Source: Scandinavium sp002470465
GTDB taxonomy: Bacteria > Pseudomonadota > Gammaproteobacteria > Enterobacterales > Enterobacteriaceae
Length of the DNA stretch: 64,000 nt
NCBI RefSeq assembly: GCF_040750395.1
Contig: NZ_JBFLVD010000010.1
Span: forward strand, 124,001-188,000
Direction: 5' to 3'
In this document: positions 40,741 through 49,437 of the stretch, one piece after another
Layout of the letters: every line of letters starts with the position of its first letter
Numbering within the stretch: the stretch's first letter is position 1
Translations under genes and position numbers: made by a program
The notes under the pieces: model-generated
Databases searched by the model: none
Seen by the model: the letters and a program-made list of their open reading frames with translations, nothing else
Told to the model about the DNA's origin: nothing

Positions 40741-42144
40741 ATGACTACCCATCGCCGCGAAAGCGATTCCATGGGCGCGATTGAGGTGCCAGCCAACAAA
40801 CTCTGGGGGGCGCAAACTCAGCGTTCGCTTGAGCATTTCCGCATCTCTACTGAAAAAATGCCCGTCTCGCTGATCGCTGCCCTTGCGCTGACCAAACGCG
40901 CCGCCGCCAAGGTGAACCAGGATTTGCAGCTGCTGTCGGATGAAAAGGCCAATGCCATCGTGAGCGCCGCAGATGAGGTGCTCGCCGGAAAGCACGCCGA
41001 TGAGTTCCCGCTCGCTATCTGGCAGACCGGCTCCGGTACCCAAAGCAATATGAATATGAATGAAGTACTGGCGAACCGTGCGAGCGAGCTGCTCGGCGGC
41101 GTGCGCGGAATGGAACGCAAAATTCACCCTAACGACGACGTCAACAAAAGCCAGAGTTCGAACGATGTGTTCCCGACGGCGATGCACGTCGCGGCGGTCA
41201 TCGCCCTGCGCGAGCATCTCCTTCCACAGCTTCAGGTGCTGAAGAAAACCCTGAGCAATAAATCTCACGCCTTCGCGGACATCGTGAAAATCGGACGTAC
41301 CCATTTGCAGGACGCCACGCCGCTGACGCTGGGTCAGGAAATTTCAGGCTGGGTGGCGATGCTGGAGCATAACCTGAAGCATATTGAGCTCACGCTGCCG
41401 CATCTTAGTGAACTGGCGCTTGGCGGCACGGCGGTCGGGACCGGACTGAACACCCATCCGGAATACGCAAAGCGCGTCGCTGAGGAGCTGGCGGCCATCA
41501 CCCGTCAGCCGTTTGTGACTGCGCCGAATAAGTTTGAAGCGCTGGCAACCTGCGATGCGCTGGTTCATGCGCATGGCGCGCTGAAAGGGCTGGCGGCATC
41601 GATGATGAAAATTGCCAATGACGTTCGCTGGCTGGCTTCGGGGCCGCGCTGTGGTATTGGTGAACTGTCGATTCCGGAAAATGAGCCGGGTAGCTCGATC
41701 ATGCCGGGGAAAGTGAATCCGACGCAGTGCGAAGCGATGACCATGTTGTGCTGTCAGGTAATGGGTAATGACGTGGCGGTGAACATGGGCGGCGCGTCCG
41801 GTAACTTTGAACTGAACGTTTATCGCCCGATGGTGATTCATAATTTCCTCCAGTCTGTGCGCCTGCTGGCGGACGGTATGGAGAGTTTCAATGAGCACTG
41901 CGCGGTAGGCATCGAGCCGAACCGGGCGCGTATCGAGCAGCTGCTTAATGAATCACTGATGCTGGTGACGGCGCTCAATACCCATATTGGCTACGATAAG
42001 GCGGCAGAAATTGCCAAAAAGGCGCATAAGGAAGGGCTGACGCTGAAGGCCTCGGCTTTAAAGCTTGGCTACCTGACGGAAGCCGAATTTGACGAATGGG
42101 TGCGCCCGGAAGCGATGGTCGGCAGCATGAAGCTCAGTCACTAG
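40741..42144 (+). CDS. fumC: Class II fumarase FumC
   Basis: Iron-independent homotetrameric fumarase, 467 residues. Signature loop PGSSIMPGKVNPTQCEA carries the catalytic Ser; T/H substrate residues occur in GRTHLQDATPLTLGQ and SGTQSNMNMNEV. It covers fumarate hydration when superoxide or low iron disables FumA. ATG has AAGGAG six bases upstream. The 3' end overlaps the convergent tus gene by 11 bp. In E. coli it has its own SoxS-controlled promoter; I could not assign that box here. Confidence 0.97.
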   Translation: MTTHRRESDSMGAIEVPANKLWGAQTQRSLEHFRISTEKMPVSLIAALALTKRAAAKVNQDLQLLSDEKANAIVSAADEVLAGKHADEFPLAIWQTGSGTQSNMNMNEVLANRASELLGGVRGMERKIHPNDDVNKSQSSNDVFPTAMHVAAVIALREHLLPQLQVLKKTLSNKSHAFADIVKIGRTHLQDATPLTLGQEISGWVAMLEHNLKHIELTLPHLSELALGGTAVGTGLNTHPEYAKRVAEELAAITRQPFVTAPNKFEALATCDALVHAHGALKGLAASMMKIANDVRWLASGPRCGIGELSIPENEPGSSIMPGKVNPTQCEAMTMLCCQVMGNDVAVNMGGASGNFELNVYRPMVIHNFLQSVRLLADGMESFNEHCAVGIEPNRARIEQLLNESLMLVTALNTHIGYDKAAEIAKKAHKEGLTLKASALKLGYLTEAEFDEWVRPEAMVGSMKLSH

Positions 42145-43066
42145 CCACGTACAGGTGCAGACGCGGAATAATGAGTTCCAGCGACTGCGCCTCGGGTTTG
42201 TAGCGATGCTGGATTTTATCTTCGTCGTAATTCAGTAATTCCCCGACTTCCGGCACGCTGACGCCCCGCGTGCCGGATATCAGCGCGATCATCGGACCGG
42301 AACAGGCGTACTGCACCTGCTTCTGCTGTCCGGCATACCACACGCGGGCGATCGGCTGCACCTTCACCGGCCGCTTAATTTTTAGCTTCGCTTTCTGCGG
42401 CAGCGCAGCGACATCCTGATATTCCCGCTCGAGCTTCGCCTGCCACTGCTCGCGCGTGAACGGTGGCACTGAACGCGGCGAACGCAGGCTGTTTTCCAGC
42501 TGCTTAAGCACGTCATCGCGAGTCAGGTTCTTAATGATATGTTTGTTTGCCCAGCCGAAGCGGATCGTCGCCGGATCGCGCAGCAGCGTCAGTGAGCGAT
42601 AGGCACTGAGCGTCATCAGGCCGGGAAGATGGTGATGCACCCATTCAAAACGGGCGGCAGAAGGCAGGCCCGATTCAACGGTCACCATATGCTCAAATGC
42701 CGCCTTCAGCGCGTTGATGCTACCGATCCTGCTCTCCAGCGCCGCAAGCTGGTCTGTACCGGGTTGTAAACAAATTACGCCAGGCAGGCGCACGGCGGCC
42801 TTGCTGCTGCGGTGCTCCGACTGCTGCTGAATAAACAGGTGGCTGAAGTGTCTGAGCGCCATCTGCCGTGCGGTTTCTCCCAGGTGCTGGGTGACCGCAA
42901 TGTTCGACAGCGGATCGTGTTCCTTCTCTTTACTCACTTCCGGCAGCTCAAACACCCGGGCGGTAAGCAGATGGCTGTCGGCCAGCATCTGCTGCAGTTC
43001 CAGCAGCTCGTGTTCCATCTGGCGAAAGGTGGTGGTCAGGCGCTCAATCAGATCGTAATCGGCCAT
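42134..43066 (-). CDS. tus: Replication terminus site-binding protein Tus
   Basis: DNA-binding protein of 310 residues that sits on Ter sites and stops replication forks from one direction. The whole protein matches the Tus family, including KNLTRDDVLKQLENSLRSPR and the basic KAKLKIKRPVKVQPIARVWY beta-strand region that contacts DNA. A Ter site begins 8 bp upstream of the start codon, so Tus should repress its own promoter. It follows rstB on the same strand, as in E. coli. Confidence 0.97.
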   Translation of the reverse strand: MADYDLIERLTTTFRQMEHELLELQQMLADSHLLTARVFELPEVSKEKEHDPLSNIAVTQHLGETARQMALRHFSHLFIQQQSEHRSSKAAVRLPGVICLQPGTDQLAALESRIGSINALKAAFEHMVTVESGLPSAARFEWVHHHLPGLMTLSAYRSLTLLRDPATIRFGWANKHIIKNLTRDDVLKQLENSLRSPRSVPPFTREQWQAKLEREYQDVAALPQKAKLKIKRPVKVQPIARVWYAGQQKQVQYACSGPMIALISGTRGVSVPEVGELLNYDEDKIQHRYKPEAQSLELIIPRLHLYVASD

Positions 43067-43073
43067 GGCGCTC

Positions 43074-43096
43074 TCATTAGTTACAACATCCTAATT
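43074..43096 (-). other. Ter site (replication fork barrier)
   Basis: Read on the minus strand: AATTAGGATGTTGTAACTAA then TGA. It differs from E. coli TerB at position 7 and in the last three bases; the core ATGTTGTAACTA and the G at position 6 (its partner C6 forms the Tus lock) are kept. The C6 side faces higher coordinates, so forks moving from high to low coordinates should be blocked and forks moving rightwards should pass. Confidence 0.95.
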
Positions 43097-43138
43097 GTTT
43101 TAACTGTAGCGCCGTATCGGGCATTGTGCAACGTTCGG

Positions 43139-44443
43139 TCAGGCAGCGGCGATGGTGGTGCTGACCTGATGGCATACCGGCCAGCTGAAGCAAAAACGCG
43201 CACCGCCGAGTGGGCTTGCGTCGCAGGTGACTTCGCCGGACATCGCAAGGCCAATGGAGTGCACAATCGCCAGGCCCAGACCGCAGCCTCCAGTGGCACG
43301 ATCGCGGCTAGGGTCGAGGCGCACAAACGGCTCGAACACGCGTTCGCGTTCATCTGGAGCAATGCCAGGACCGTCGTCATCCACTATCAGCGTGGCGCGC
43401 CCGGCGAGCAGGGAAAGACTTACCTGTATTTGCTGACGACTGTAGCGCATGGCGTTGTTCACCAGGTTATCCAGCACGCGTTCCATCAGACGCATGTCCA
43501 GCGCGCCGTAATCGCCCCGTGTCAGCTGCACCAGCGTCACGTCGCGCTGAGGGTTGACGGTCTGAATGTCATCAACGTGGGACGTTATCCATGCGGGCAG
43601 ATCCGGCGTGGTCAGAATCAGTTCGTTCTGCGGACGATCGAGGCGTGCGTAGGTCAGCAGTTCTTCAATCAGCGCTTCAAGCTGGCCGATATCGCGGTTC
43701 AGCGCCTGAGATTCGGCATCCGTCAGATTCTCACTCATTTCAAGCCGATAGCGCAGGCGCACCAGCGGCGTGCGCAGCTCGTGGGCAATGCCGTCCGTCA
43801 GCTGTTTTTTACTGGCAATCAGGGCATTAATGTTATCGGCCATCTGATTGAATACCACGCCGAGCCGCTCGAAGCTCGACATGCTGTCAAAGTGAATACG
43901 TTCGGTCAGGTGGCCCTCGCCAAAGCGCTGAGCTGCCGTTTCGAGGCGTAGCATGTCCTGCCAGTGCGGACGCATCCAGATAAACACCGGGAAGGCGAGC
44001 GAGACGGCGATAAACGCCAGCAGCGCTACGTCCAATAGCCGCATCTCGTGCAGATAGTAGAGATACGGCACGGGGCCGACGGCGAGCACGTAGTGGCTGC
44101 GCGGAATGCGCTGGATAAAGGTGTACTGATCGTCGAGCGCGACAATATCGCCGCGGCGCAAATGCTCCATGGAGCTTTCCGCCAGCTGGAATTTGTTCAG
44201 CGGCTCAATGCGCAGATCGAAGGAGAGATTGAGGTCGAGCTCTTTGAGCGTCTTGCTCCAGTCGCGGGGTGGAATTTCTCGCAGTTCGCTGCGCATCAGG
44301 TACAGCGAACTCTTCATCAGGTCGTCAAGGGACTGTCGGCCTGCGCGTTCGGCAGTGAACTTATACACCAGCCCGACCAGCATGGTCATGACCAGAAAGC
44401 AGACAAACAGCAGCAGATAAAACTGCACGAACAACTTTTTCAT
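43139..44443 (-). CDS. rstB: Sensor histidine kinase RstB
   Basis: Membrane histidine kinase, 434 residues. Two helices (about 4-25 and 135-155) flank a periplasmic sensor of about 110 residues; then HAMP, the H-box GIAHELRTPLVRLRYR, N-box NLVNNAMRYS, G boxes DDDGPGIAPDERERVFEPF and GCGLGLAIVHSI. It phosphorylates RstA. rstA ends 23 bp upstream, so the two form an operon. In E. coli rstAB is under PhoPQ; the signal is not settled. Confidence 0.96.
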   Translation of the reverse strand: MKKLFVQFYLLLFVCFLVMTMLVGLVYKFTAERAGRQSLDDLMKSSLYLMRSELREIPPRDWSKTLKELDLNLSFDLRIEPLNKFQLAESSMEHLRRGDIVALDDQYTFIQRIPRSHYVLAVGPVPYLYYLHEMRLLDVALLAFIAVSLAFPVFIWMRPHWQDMLRLETAAQRFGEGHLTERIHFDSMSSFERLGVVFNQMADNINALIASKKQLTDGIAHELRTPLVRLRYRLEMSENLTDAESQALNRDIGQLEALIEELLTYARLDRPQNELILTTPDLPAWITSHVDDIQTVNPQRDVTLVQLTRGDYGALDMRLMERVLDNLVNNAMRYSRQQIQVSLSLLAGRATLIVDDDGPGIAPDERERVFEPFVRLDPSRDRATGGCGLGLAIVHSIGLAMSGEVTCDASPLGGARFCFSWPVCHQVSTTIAAA

Positions 44444-44466
44444 TTCTGGCCCCGTGACGGCAAAAA

Positions 44467-45186
44467 TCAGTTATCCCAGGCGTGGGGCGCGAAAAGGTAG
44501 CCCTTGTTACGCACGGTTTTTATACGGTATGGCTCGGTAGCGCTGTCGAGCAGCTTTTTGCGCAGGCGAGAAATGGCAACGTCCACGCTGCGATCCATAC
44601 CGTCGTAGGTTACGCCGCGCAGATTTTTCAGCAGCGCGTCGCGGTCCATGATTTGCCCGGCGTGGGTAGCCAGCTCCCACAGCAGGTCAAAATCAGCCGT
44701 CGAGAGCGTAACGTTGGTGCCGCTCAGCTGAACCTGACGGTTAACGGGGTCGATGGAAAGCGAGCCAAAACGAATGGCTTTGTGGGGCGTAAGGCCGGAA
44801 GCAGATTTTTCACTCATCGGCGCGACAACGTGCTGGCGCAAATGCAGGCGCAGACGGGCGAGCAGTACCGCCGGCGGCGTGGTCTTGAGAATATAATCGC
44901 TTGCGCCCATTTCCAGTGACAGAATGTGGTTCATATCGCTGTCGAGCGAGGTCAGCAGTACGATAGGCCCTTGCCACTGGGCACGCAGATCGCGGCAAAT
45001 GGTCATCCCGTCTTTACCGGGCAGCATGATGTCCAGCAGCACCAGATCGGGCTGTTCACGCAGCACCACTTCTTCGGCGCGATCCCCTCTGGGTTCAACG
45101 ATAACGTCCATATCATGTTTGCCGAGATAAGCGGCAATCAGCGATCCGACTTCCGGATCGTCTTCCACAAAAACGATCTTATTCAT
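44467..45186 (-). CDS. rstA: OmpR-type response regulator RstA
   Basis: Response regulator of 239 residues. The receiver has the acidic pair in VFVEDDPEVGS, phospho-acceptor Asp in LVLLDIMLPGKDG (about 52) and the LKTTPP switch Lys. The winged-helix DNA-binding domain contains LLWELATHAGQIMDRDALLKNL and ends RNKGYLFAPHAWDN. The ATG at 45186 is chosen. I looked for a PhoP box upstream; one good half-site (TGTTTA near 45255) is present but the other is poor, so PhoP control is not supported by the motif alone. Confidence 0.96.
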   Translation of the reverse strand: MNKIVFVEDDPEVGSLIAAYLGKHDMDVIVEPRGDRAEEVVLREQPDLVLLDIMLPGKDGMTICRDLRAQWQGPIVLLTSLDSDMNHILSLEMGASDYILKTTPPAVLLARLRLHLRQHVVAPMSEKSASGLTPHKAIRFGSLSIDPVNRQVQLSGTNVTLSTADFDLLWELATHAGQIMDRDALLKNLRGVTYDGMDRSVDVAISRLRKKLLDSATEPYRIKTVRNKGYLFAPHAWDN

Positions 45187-45311
45187 AACCATTCAGCGCG
45201 ACGAAAAAAGCTAAAATACACCGCCGTTCTGTAGGGTGCTATTAATCTTTCATAAACAATGTAACTTCCGTTATCCTCAACGCATTCATGAGATAAATTT
45301 CAGGCTGAGTC

Positions 45312-45647
45312 ATGGGGTTACTGATTAAAGCGGTGCTGGGTGCGCTGGTGGTGTTACTGATCGGCGTACTGGCAAAAACGAAGAATTATTATATTGCCGG
45401 ACTGATTCCTTTATTTCCGACTTTTGCTCTGATTGCCCATTATATTGTCGCCAGTGAGCGGGGCACTGAGGCGCTGCGCACGACTATCGTATTTGGGATG
45501 TGGTCAATCATTCCTTATTTTCTCTATCTGCTTTCGCTCTGGTATTTCACCGGATTTCTGCGCCTGCCGTTGGCGCTGGCGGGCGCAGTGGTGTGCTGGA
45601 GTCTCAGCGCCTGGCTGCTGATTGCGCTCTGGAGCCGGTTTCACTAG
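45312..45647 (+). CDS. ydgC: GlpM-family membrane protein YdgC
   Basis: Inner-membrane protein with four predicted helices, 111 residues, GlpM family. The N-terminal LLIKAVLGALVVLLIGVLAK and KNYYIAGLIPLFPTFALIAHY segments are conserved. Function unknown; a related protein in Pseudomonas affects alginate. It is divergent from rstA; its 3' end overlaps convergent folM by 4 bp. Confidence 0.92.
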   Translation: MGLLIKAVLGALVVLLIGVLAKTKNYYIAGLIPLFPTFALIAHYIVASERGTEALRTTIVFGMWSIIPYFLYLLSLWYFTGFLRLPLALAGAVVCWSLSAWLLIALWSRFH

Positions 45648-46366
45648 CGCAGAGGGCGACCACCGTCGACGCCAAACGAGCGTCCGGTGACGTAACAGCT
45701 GGTGAGCAGGTAATCCACCAGATCGAGGATCTCTTTCTCGCCGGGCGCAACCTTCATCAGCGATTTATTCAGCGCGTTCTGGCGGTATTCAGCGTTATCC
45801 GTTTCGTTGAACAGGATCAGCGCAGGCGCAATCGCATTCACTTTCACTTCCGGCGCAAGCTTGCGGGCAAATGAGCGGGTCATATTATCGAGCGCGGCTT
45901 TGCTGGCAGCATAGGCGATGTGCTTGTCGCTGCCTTTTTCGACTACGTAATCGGTGAAGTGAATGATATCGCTTGCCGCATGGCCATGGCCGCGTAAGAG
46001 CGGTTCCAGCGCGTGGTTCAGCAGATAGGGCGCGTTAACGTGGATCTGTATCATTTGCTGCATGACGTTGCTCAGGGAGATGCCCGGTTTTTCGGCAATC
46101 CAGGCGCTGGCGTTATGGATAATTGCCCGCAGTCCGTCGGTATGAGATTTGACGGCGTCAGCGAAAGCAAGAATGCCTTCATCGGTTGAGAAGTCGGCAG
46201 CGATGCACCGTGCACCGGCTTTTTCCAGCACGCCGATCGCGTCATATCGCGTGCGGTAGCTGACGATCACCGGCTGCTGCTGATTCAGAAAATGGTGGGC
46301 AAGGGCGAGGCCGATGCGGCGGCCTCCTCCGGTAATCAGGACGGGGCGGGTCAGGCTTTTTCCCAT
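45644..46366 (-). CDS. folM: Dihydromonapterin/dihydrofolate reductase FolM
   Basis: Short-chain dehydrogenase, 240 residues, that reduces dihydromonapterin to tetrahydromonapterin using NADPH, with weak dihydrofolate reductase activity. The cofactor loop is TGGGRRIGLALA (TGxxxRxG, pteridine reductase type) and the catalytic pair is YAASKAAL (Tyr-x3-Lys). The start at 46366 has AAGGAGAG 8 bases upstream. It is 35 bp behind ydgI/arcD on the same strand and could share its transcript. Confidence 0.95.
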   Translation of the reverse strand: MGKSLTRPVLITGGGRRIGLALAHHFLNQQQPVIVSYRTRYDAIGVLEKAGARCIAADFSTDEGILAFADAVKSHTDGLRAIIHNASAWIAEKPGISLSNVMQQMIQIHVNAPYLLNHALEPLLRGHGHAASDIIHFTDYVVEKGSDKHIAYAASKAALDNMTRSFARKLAPEVKVNAIAPALILFNETDNAEYRQNALNKSLMKVAPGEKEILDLVDYLLTSCYVTGRSFGVDGGRPLR

Positions 46367-46401
46367 CGTTCTCTCCTTAACGTCGCGATGGGGCAAGTGC
46401 C

Positions 46402-47784
46402 TTACCCCACTAACATCCACGTTGCCGGGATTGCGGCAACCAGTAACAGACCAATCATCGCCATTTCACGGCGTTTGAGTACGTTATCCAACTGGTGCGT
46501 ACGACGAGCGTAGATAAACACCAGCAGGCCAGGTGCATAAAGTACTACGGAAAGCAGCAGGTGCATCGGGCCGGAAGCATACAGTAACCATAAGCCATAA
46601 ATGCAGGCCCCGATACCCACTGTTTTGTGCAGCGGTCGGGTCGCCATCTTCAGCAGAAAAGCGCCGACGAGGAAATAGGGTACCAGAATCATCTCGGAGG
46701 CGATGGTCAGCAGCGTATTGTAATCCGAGCCGGTGAGCCAAATCAGGATCAGGCAAACCTGCACGCTGATGTTGGTCAGCCACAGCGAAGAAGCCGGAGC
46801 ATTGTTTTTATTCTGACGGCCAAACACGCGCGGAAACGCCTTGTGCGTGGCGGCCAGATAAGGCACTTCTGCGGCCATGATTGTCCAGCTCAGGTACGCG
46901 CCGCACACCGAGACAATCAGCCCGGCGGCAATGACCACTTCACCCCAGGAGCCCATCATTCGCACCATCAGGCCCGCCATTGATGGGTTACGCAGTTCAG
47001 CCAGTTCCGGGCGAGGCACCACACCGAGCGACAGCAGCGTCACCAGCAGGTAGACGCTGAGTGCGGAAAGCACGGCCAGCAATGTTGCTCGGCCTACGTC
47101 ATTTTTATTCCGGGCGCGGGCAGAAACCACCACGGCGCCTTCCACGCCGATAAACACCCACAGGGTAATCAGCATGGTGTTTTTCACCTGCTCCCAAACG
47201 GGAACGCCCAGCGCCACGCCGCTGAAATCGAGGCTGAACGTTTCGCTTTTGAACGCCATTGCGGCTAATGCAATGAACAGGCCGAGCGGAACCAGCTTTG
47301 CCAGCGTTGCGACCAAATTGATGCTTGCCGCCGTCTGCACCCCGCGCAGCACGAGAAAATGCACGACCCACAGCAGTACGGAAGCGCCGATCGTTGCCTG
47401 CCAGGTATTGCCGTCGCCAAACAGGCGAAGTTCTGGCGTATCAGTAAAGAAGCTCAGCGCTGAAAAGACGATCACCAGATAGGAGACGTTGGCGATCACT
47501 GCACACAGCCAGTAGCCCCAGGCGGAGCAGAATCCAATCAGCTCGCCAAATCCTTCGCGGGCGTAGGTGAAAATGCCGCCGTCCAGATCCGGGCGAATGC
47601 GGGTTAACAGCAGCATCGCGAAAGCAAGGAACAAAATGCCGACACCGGTGATTGCCCAGCCGATAAGCAATGCTGACGGGCTGGCCACTTCGGCCATGTT
47701 TTGTGGCAGGCTGAATACGCCAGCGCCGAGCATTGAGCTAAGTACCAGGGCGGTCAGTGCACTGAGGCCAAGTTTCTTTTCCAT
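46402..47784 (-). CDS. ydgI: Basic amino acid/polyamine antiporter YdgI (ArcD-like)
   Basis: APC-superfamily antiporter of 460 residues with 12-13 predicted membrane helices. The N-terminal SSMLGAGVFSLPQNMAEVA is the helix-1 glycine-rich substrate motif. It resembles arginine:ornithine antiporters and is often labelled ArcD; no arginine deiminase gene lies in the window, so the true substrate remains open. ATG at 47784 chosen: AGG is six bases upstream, while a second ATG at 47790 directly abuts it. Confidence 0.93.
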   Translation of the reverse strand: MEKKLGLSALTALVLSSMLGAGVFSLPQNMAEVASPSALLIGWAITGVGILFLAFAMLLLTRIRPDLDGGIFTYAREGFGELIGFCSAWGYWLCAVIANVSYLVIVFSALSFFTDTPELRLFGDGNTWQATIGASVLLWVVHFLVLRGVQTAASINLVATLAKLVPLGLFIALAAMAFKSETFSLDFSGVALGVPVWEQVKNTMLITLWVFIGVEGAVVVSARARNKNDVGRATLLAVLSALSVYLLVTLLSLGVVPRPELAELRNPSMAGLMVRMMGSWGEVVIAAGLIVSVCGAYLSWTIMAAEVPYLAATHKAFPRVFGRQNKNNAPASSLWLTNISVQVCLILIWLTGSDYNTLLTIASEMILVPYFLVGAFLLKMATRPLHKTVGIGACIYGLWLLYASGPMHLLLSVVLYAPGLLVFIYARRTHQLDNVLKRREMAMIGLLLVAAIPATWMLVG

Positions 47785-47917
47785 GGGCATCCTGTTGAAG
47801 GAACTAAAAATCCAGAATATTTATTTGGTAAAAACGCATAATCATGGAGGATTGCGCTACGGCGCGCGATTTTACGGAGAGAGGCGCAGGCATGCAATGC
47901 GCGCGGGCAGAAAAAAA

Positions 47918-47945
47918 TAAAAAAGGCAGCCGAAGCTGCCTTTCA
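47918..47945 (-). terminator. ydgH terminator
   Basis: Stem AAAGGCAGC/GCTGCCTTT with a CGAA loop and, on the minus strand, a U-rich tail (TTTTTTATTTTTTT). Directly after ydgH. Confidence 0.9.
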
Positions 47946-47961
47946 GGGCAAAAGAGGGGGG

Positions 47962-48912
47962 TTACTTGTACAGATCGGCGCTGATGGTCATGTTGCCACC
48001 GCGTTCCTGCCACTGGCGAGTAATGTGATAGAACTTCGCACCTTTTTTCGCTGCGCGTTTCGCTACCTGGTAGGAGATCTCGGTCATATTGCCGTAGTTA
48101 CCGGTGAACTGAACGCTGTCGAAAGGCACCATCTGCGCGGCAGCAACTTTGTTCAGCTCTTCGATTTTTGTGCCGTCAGGCAGTGTGACACTGTAACGTC
48201 CGCCTGAAGTTGACTGCGTTTCGAAGAAGCGGCCGACGCCTTCGCTGGAGCCTACGGTAGAAGAGGAGGCCACGCCTGGGATTTCCACAGCCGCGGCGGC
48301 AGTTCCACCTGCAGCAATAGCGGCTTTACCTGCATCAGAGTTGGCTGGAATAGCGTCCGGGCTCTGGACGACACGTTTTTTCGCGTCTGACTTATAAACG
48401 TAAGCCGTGATGCGCTGGTTGCCGCCCTGGTTTGCATCGACCTGGCGAACAATATAGAAGGAGGCCGCGCCTTTCTCTTTCGCCGCTTTGGCAATGGCCT
48501 CGTTCACTTCCGGCTGGCTGCGGTAGAAGCCCTGTACGGTTACGGTGTCGAAGGGCTCAAGCAGCGCCGCCTGATCTTTCGGCAGCTCCATTACGCCTTT
48601 AATCACACGGTTTTTAACCACGTCGGCTTTTGGTGCATCTTCTTTATAGAAGTCTGCGGTGACGCGCCAGTTGCCGCTGCTGGATAAGTCAGAGGTATCG
48701 ACGACGTAAAAAGACGCTGCGCCTTCTTTATCGGCTTTGCGTGAAACGGCATCTACAGCGTCACCAATCGCGTTAAACCGACCGGTGATCACGACACGAT
48801 CGTACGGCTTGAGGGCCGCCGCTTGCTCCGGCGTTAGCTCGGTGGCAGCAAAGGCGCTGAATGCCGTTGCGGAGAGAAGAGCGGACGCCAGGAGGGTGTT
48901 CTTAAGCTTCAT
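47962..48912 (-). CDS. ydgH: Periplasmic DUF1471 protein YdgH
   Basis: Exported protein, 316 residues: signal peptide about 1-22 (LLASALLSATAFSAFA) and three DUF1471 (YhcN/McbA-like) modules, each with the KxGA-x-FYxIxR pattern (KEGAASFYVVDTSDLS, KEKGAASFYIVRQVDA, KKGAKFYHITRQW). Members of this family are tied to stress and biofilm behaviour; the function here is not known. It has its own terminator and is divergent from pntA. Confidence 0.93.
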   Translation of the reverse strand: MKLKNTLLASALLSATAFSAFAATELTPEQAAALKPYDRVVITGRFNAIGDAVDAVSRKADKEGAASFYVVDTSDLSSSGNWRVTADFYKEDAPKADVVKNRVIKGVMELPKDQAALLEPFDTVTVQGFYRSQPEVNEAIAKAAKEKGAASFYIVRQVDANQGGNQRITAYVYKSDAKKRVVQSPDAIPANSDAGKAAIAAGGTAAAAVEIPGVASSSTVGSSEGVGRFFETQSTSGGRYSVTLPDGTKIEELNKVAAAQMVPFDSVQFTGNYGNMTEISYQVAKRAAKKGAKFYHITRQWQERGGNMTISADLYK

Positions 48913-49437
48913 AAAAATAATCCTTCGCCTTGCGCAAACCAGATGCTGGTAGTTGTTAGTGACTAAAACGCCGATGATTATTGCATTTAATCTGCATCAC
49001 TGTCTGCGTGATTTTGTTCATCTTGTGCGACCTGCGGAGACTCGCGCGATAACTTTTCATGATATGTTGCAGAAATGGGCAGTTGACCAGTAAAACCGAT
49101 AATCATGATAGCTTTTATAAGTTAATGTAATGTTAAAATGCGGTAACATCGCCGAGAATAATCATGTTTTACCGCTTCGCTTAAGCGAATTATCAGGCCT
49201 GCCTGACAAAATCAGGTAAATATTGCTGCCTGAGCGCAGTGAAAGTGACTTTTCCCTAATAAAATCAAAATTACTGTTTACGGGCTGTGGATCACAGCCG
49301 TTATTTTCAGTAGGTTATAGAAAGTTTGTTACTGTTTTATTTATTGCGGGTGCTTCGCCTCTTCGAAAGCTGATGCTCTTAGTGACGGAACCCGATGAGA
49401 CAACAAACCATCATTACACTCGATGGAAGGGAAAACT
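48913..49437. other. ydgH-pntA divergent intergenic region (525 bp)
   Basis: AT-rich region with no convincing gene. It holds the promoters of ydgH (minus) and pntAB (plus). Seen structures: TTCGCTTAAGCGAA palindrome near 49176-49190, CCTGATTTTGTCAGG-type inverted repeat near 49205-49220, and GGCTGTGGATCACAGCC (about 49282-49298), a 7-bp-arm palindrome. The last has some likeness to a CRP/FNR-type site but is too tightly spaced. pntA has GGAAGGG just before its ATG. Confidence 0.55.

Noticed and set aside
42812..43951. 379-codon + strand frame
   Set aside because: Antisense to tus and rstB, spans the Ter site and two unrelated genes, no family resemblance.
45240..45275. PhoP box upstream of rstA
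   Set aside because: One clear half-site only and no correctly spaced -10.
48185..48197. Third matS-like site GTGACACTGTAAC in ydgH
   Set aside because: One mismatch in a conserved position; MatP may bind weakly but I do not count it as a site.
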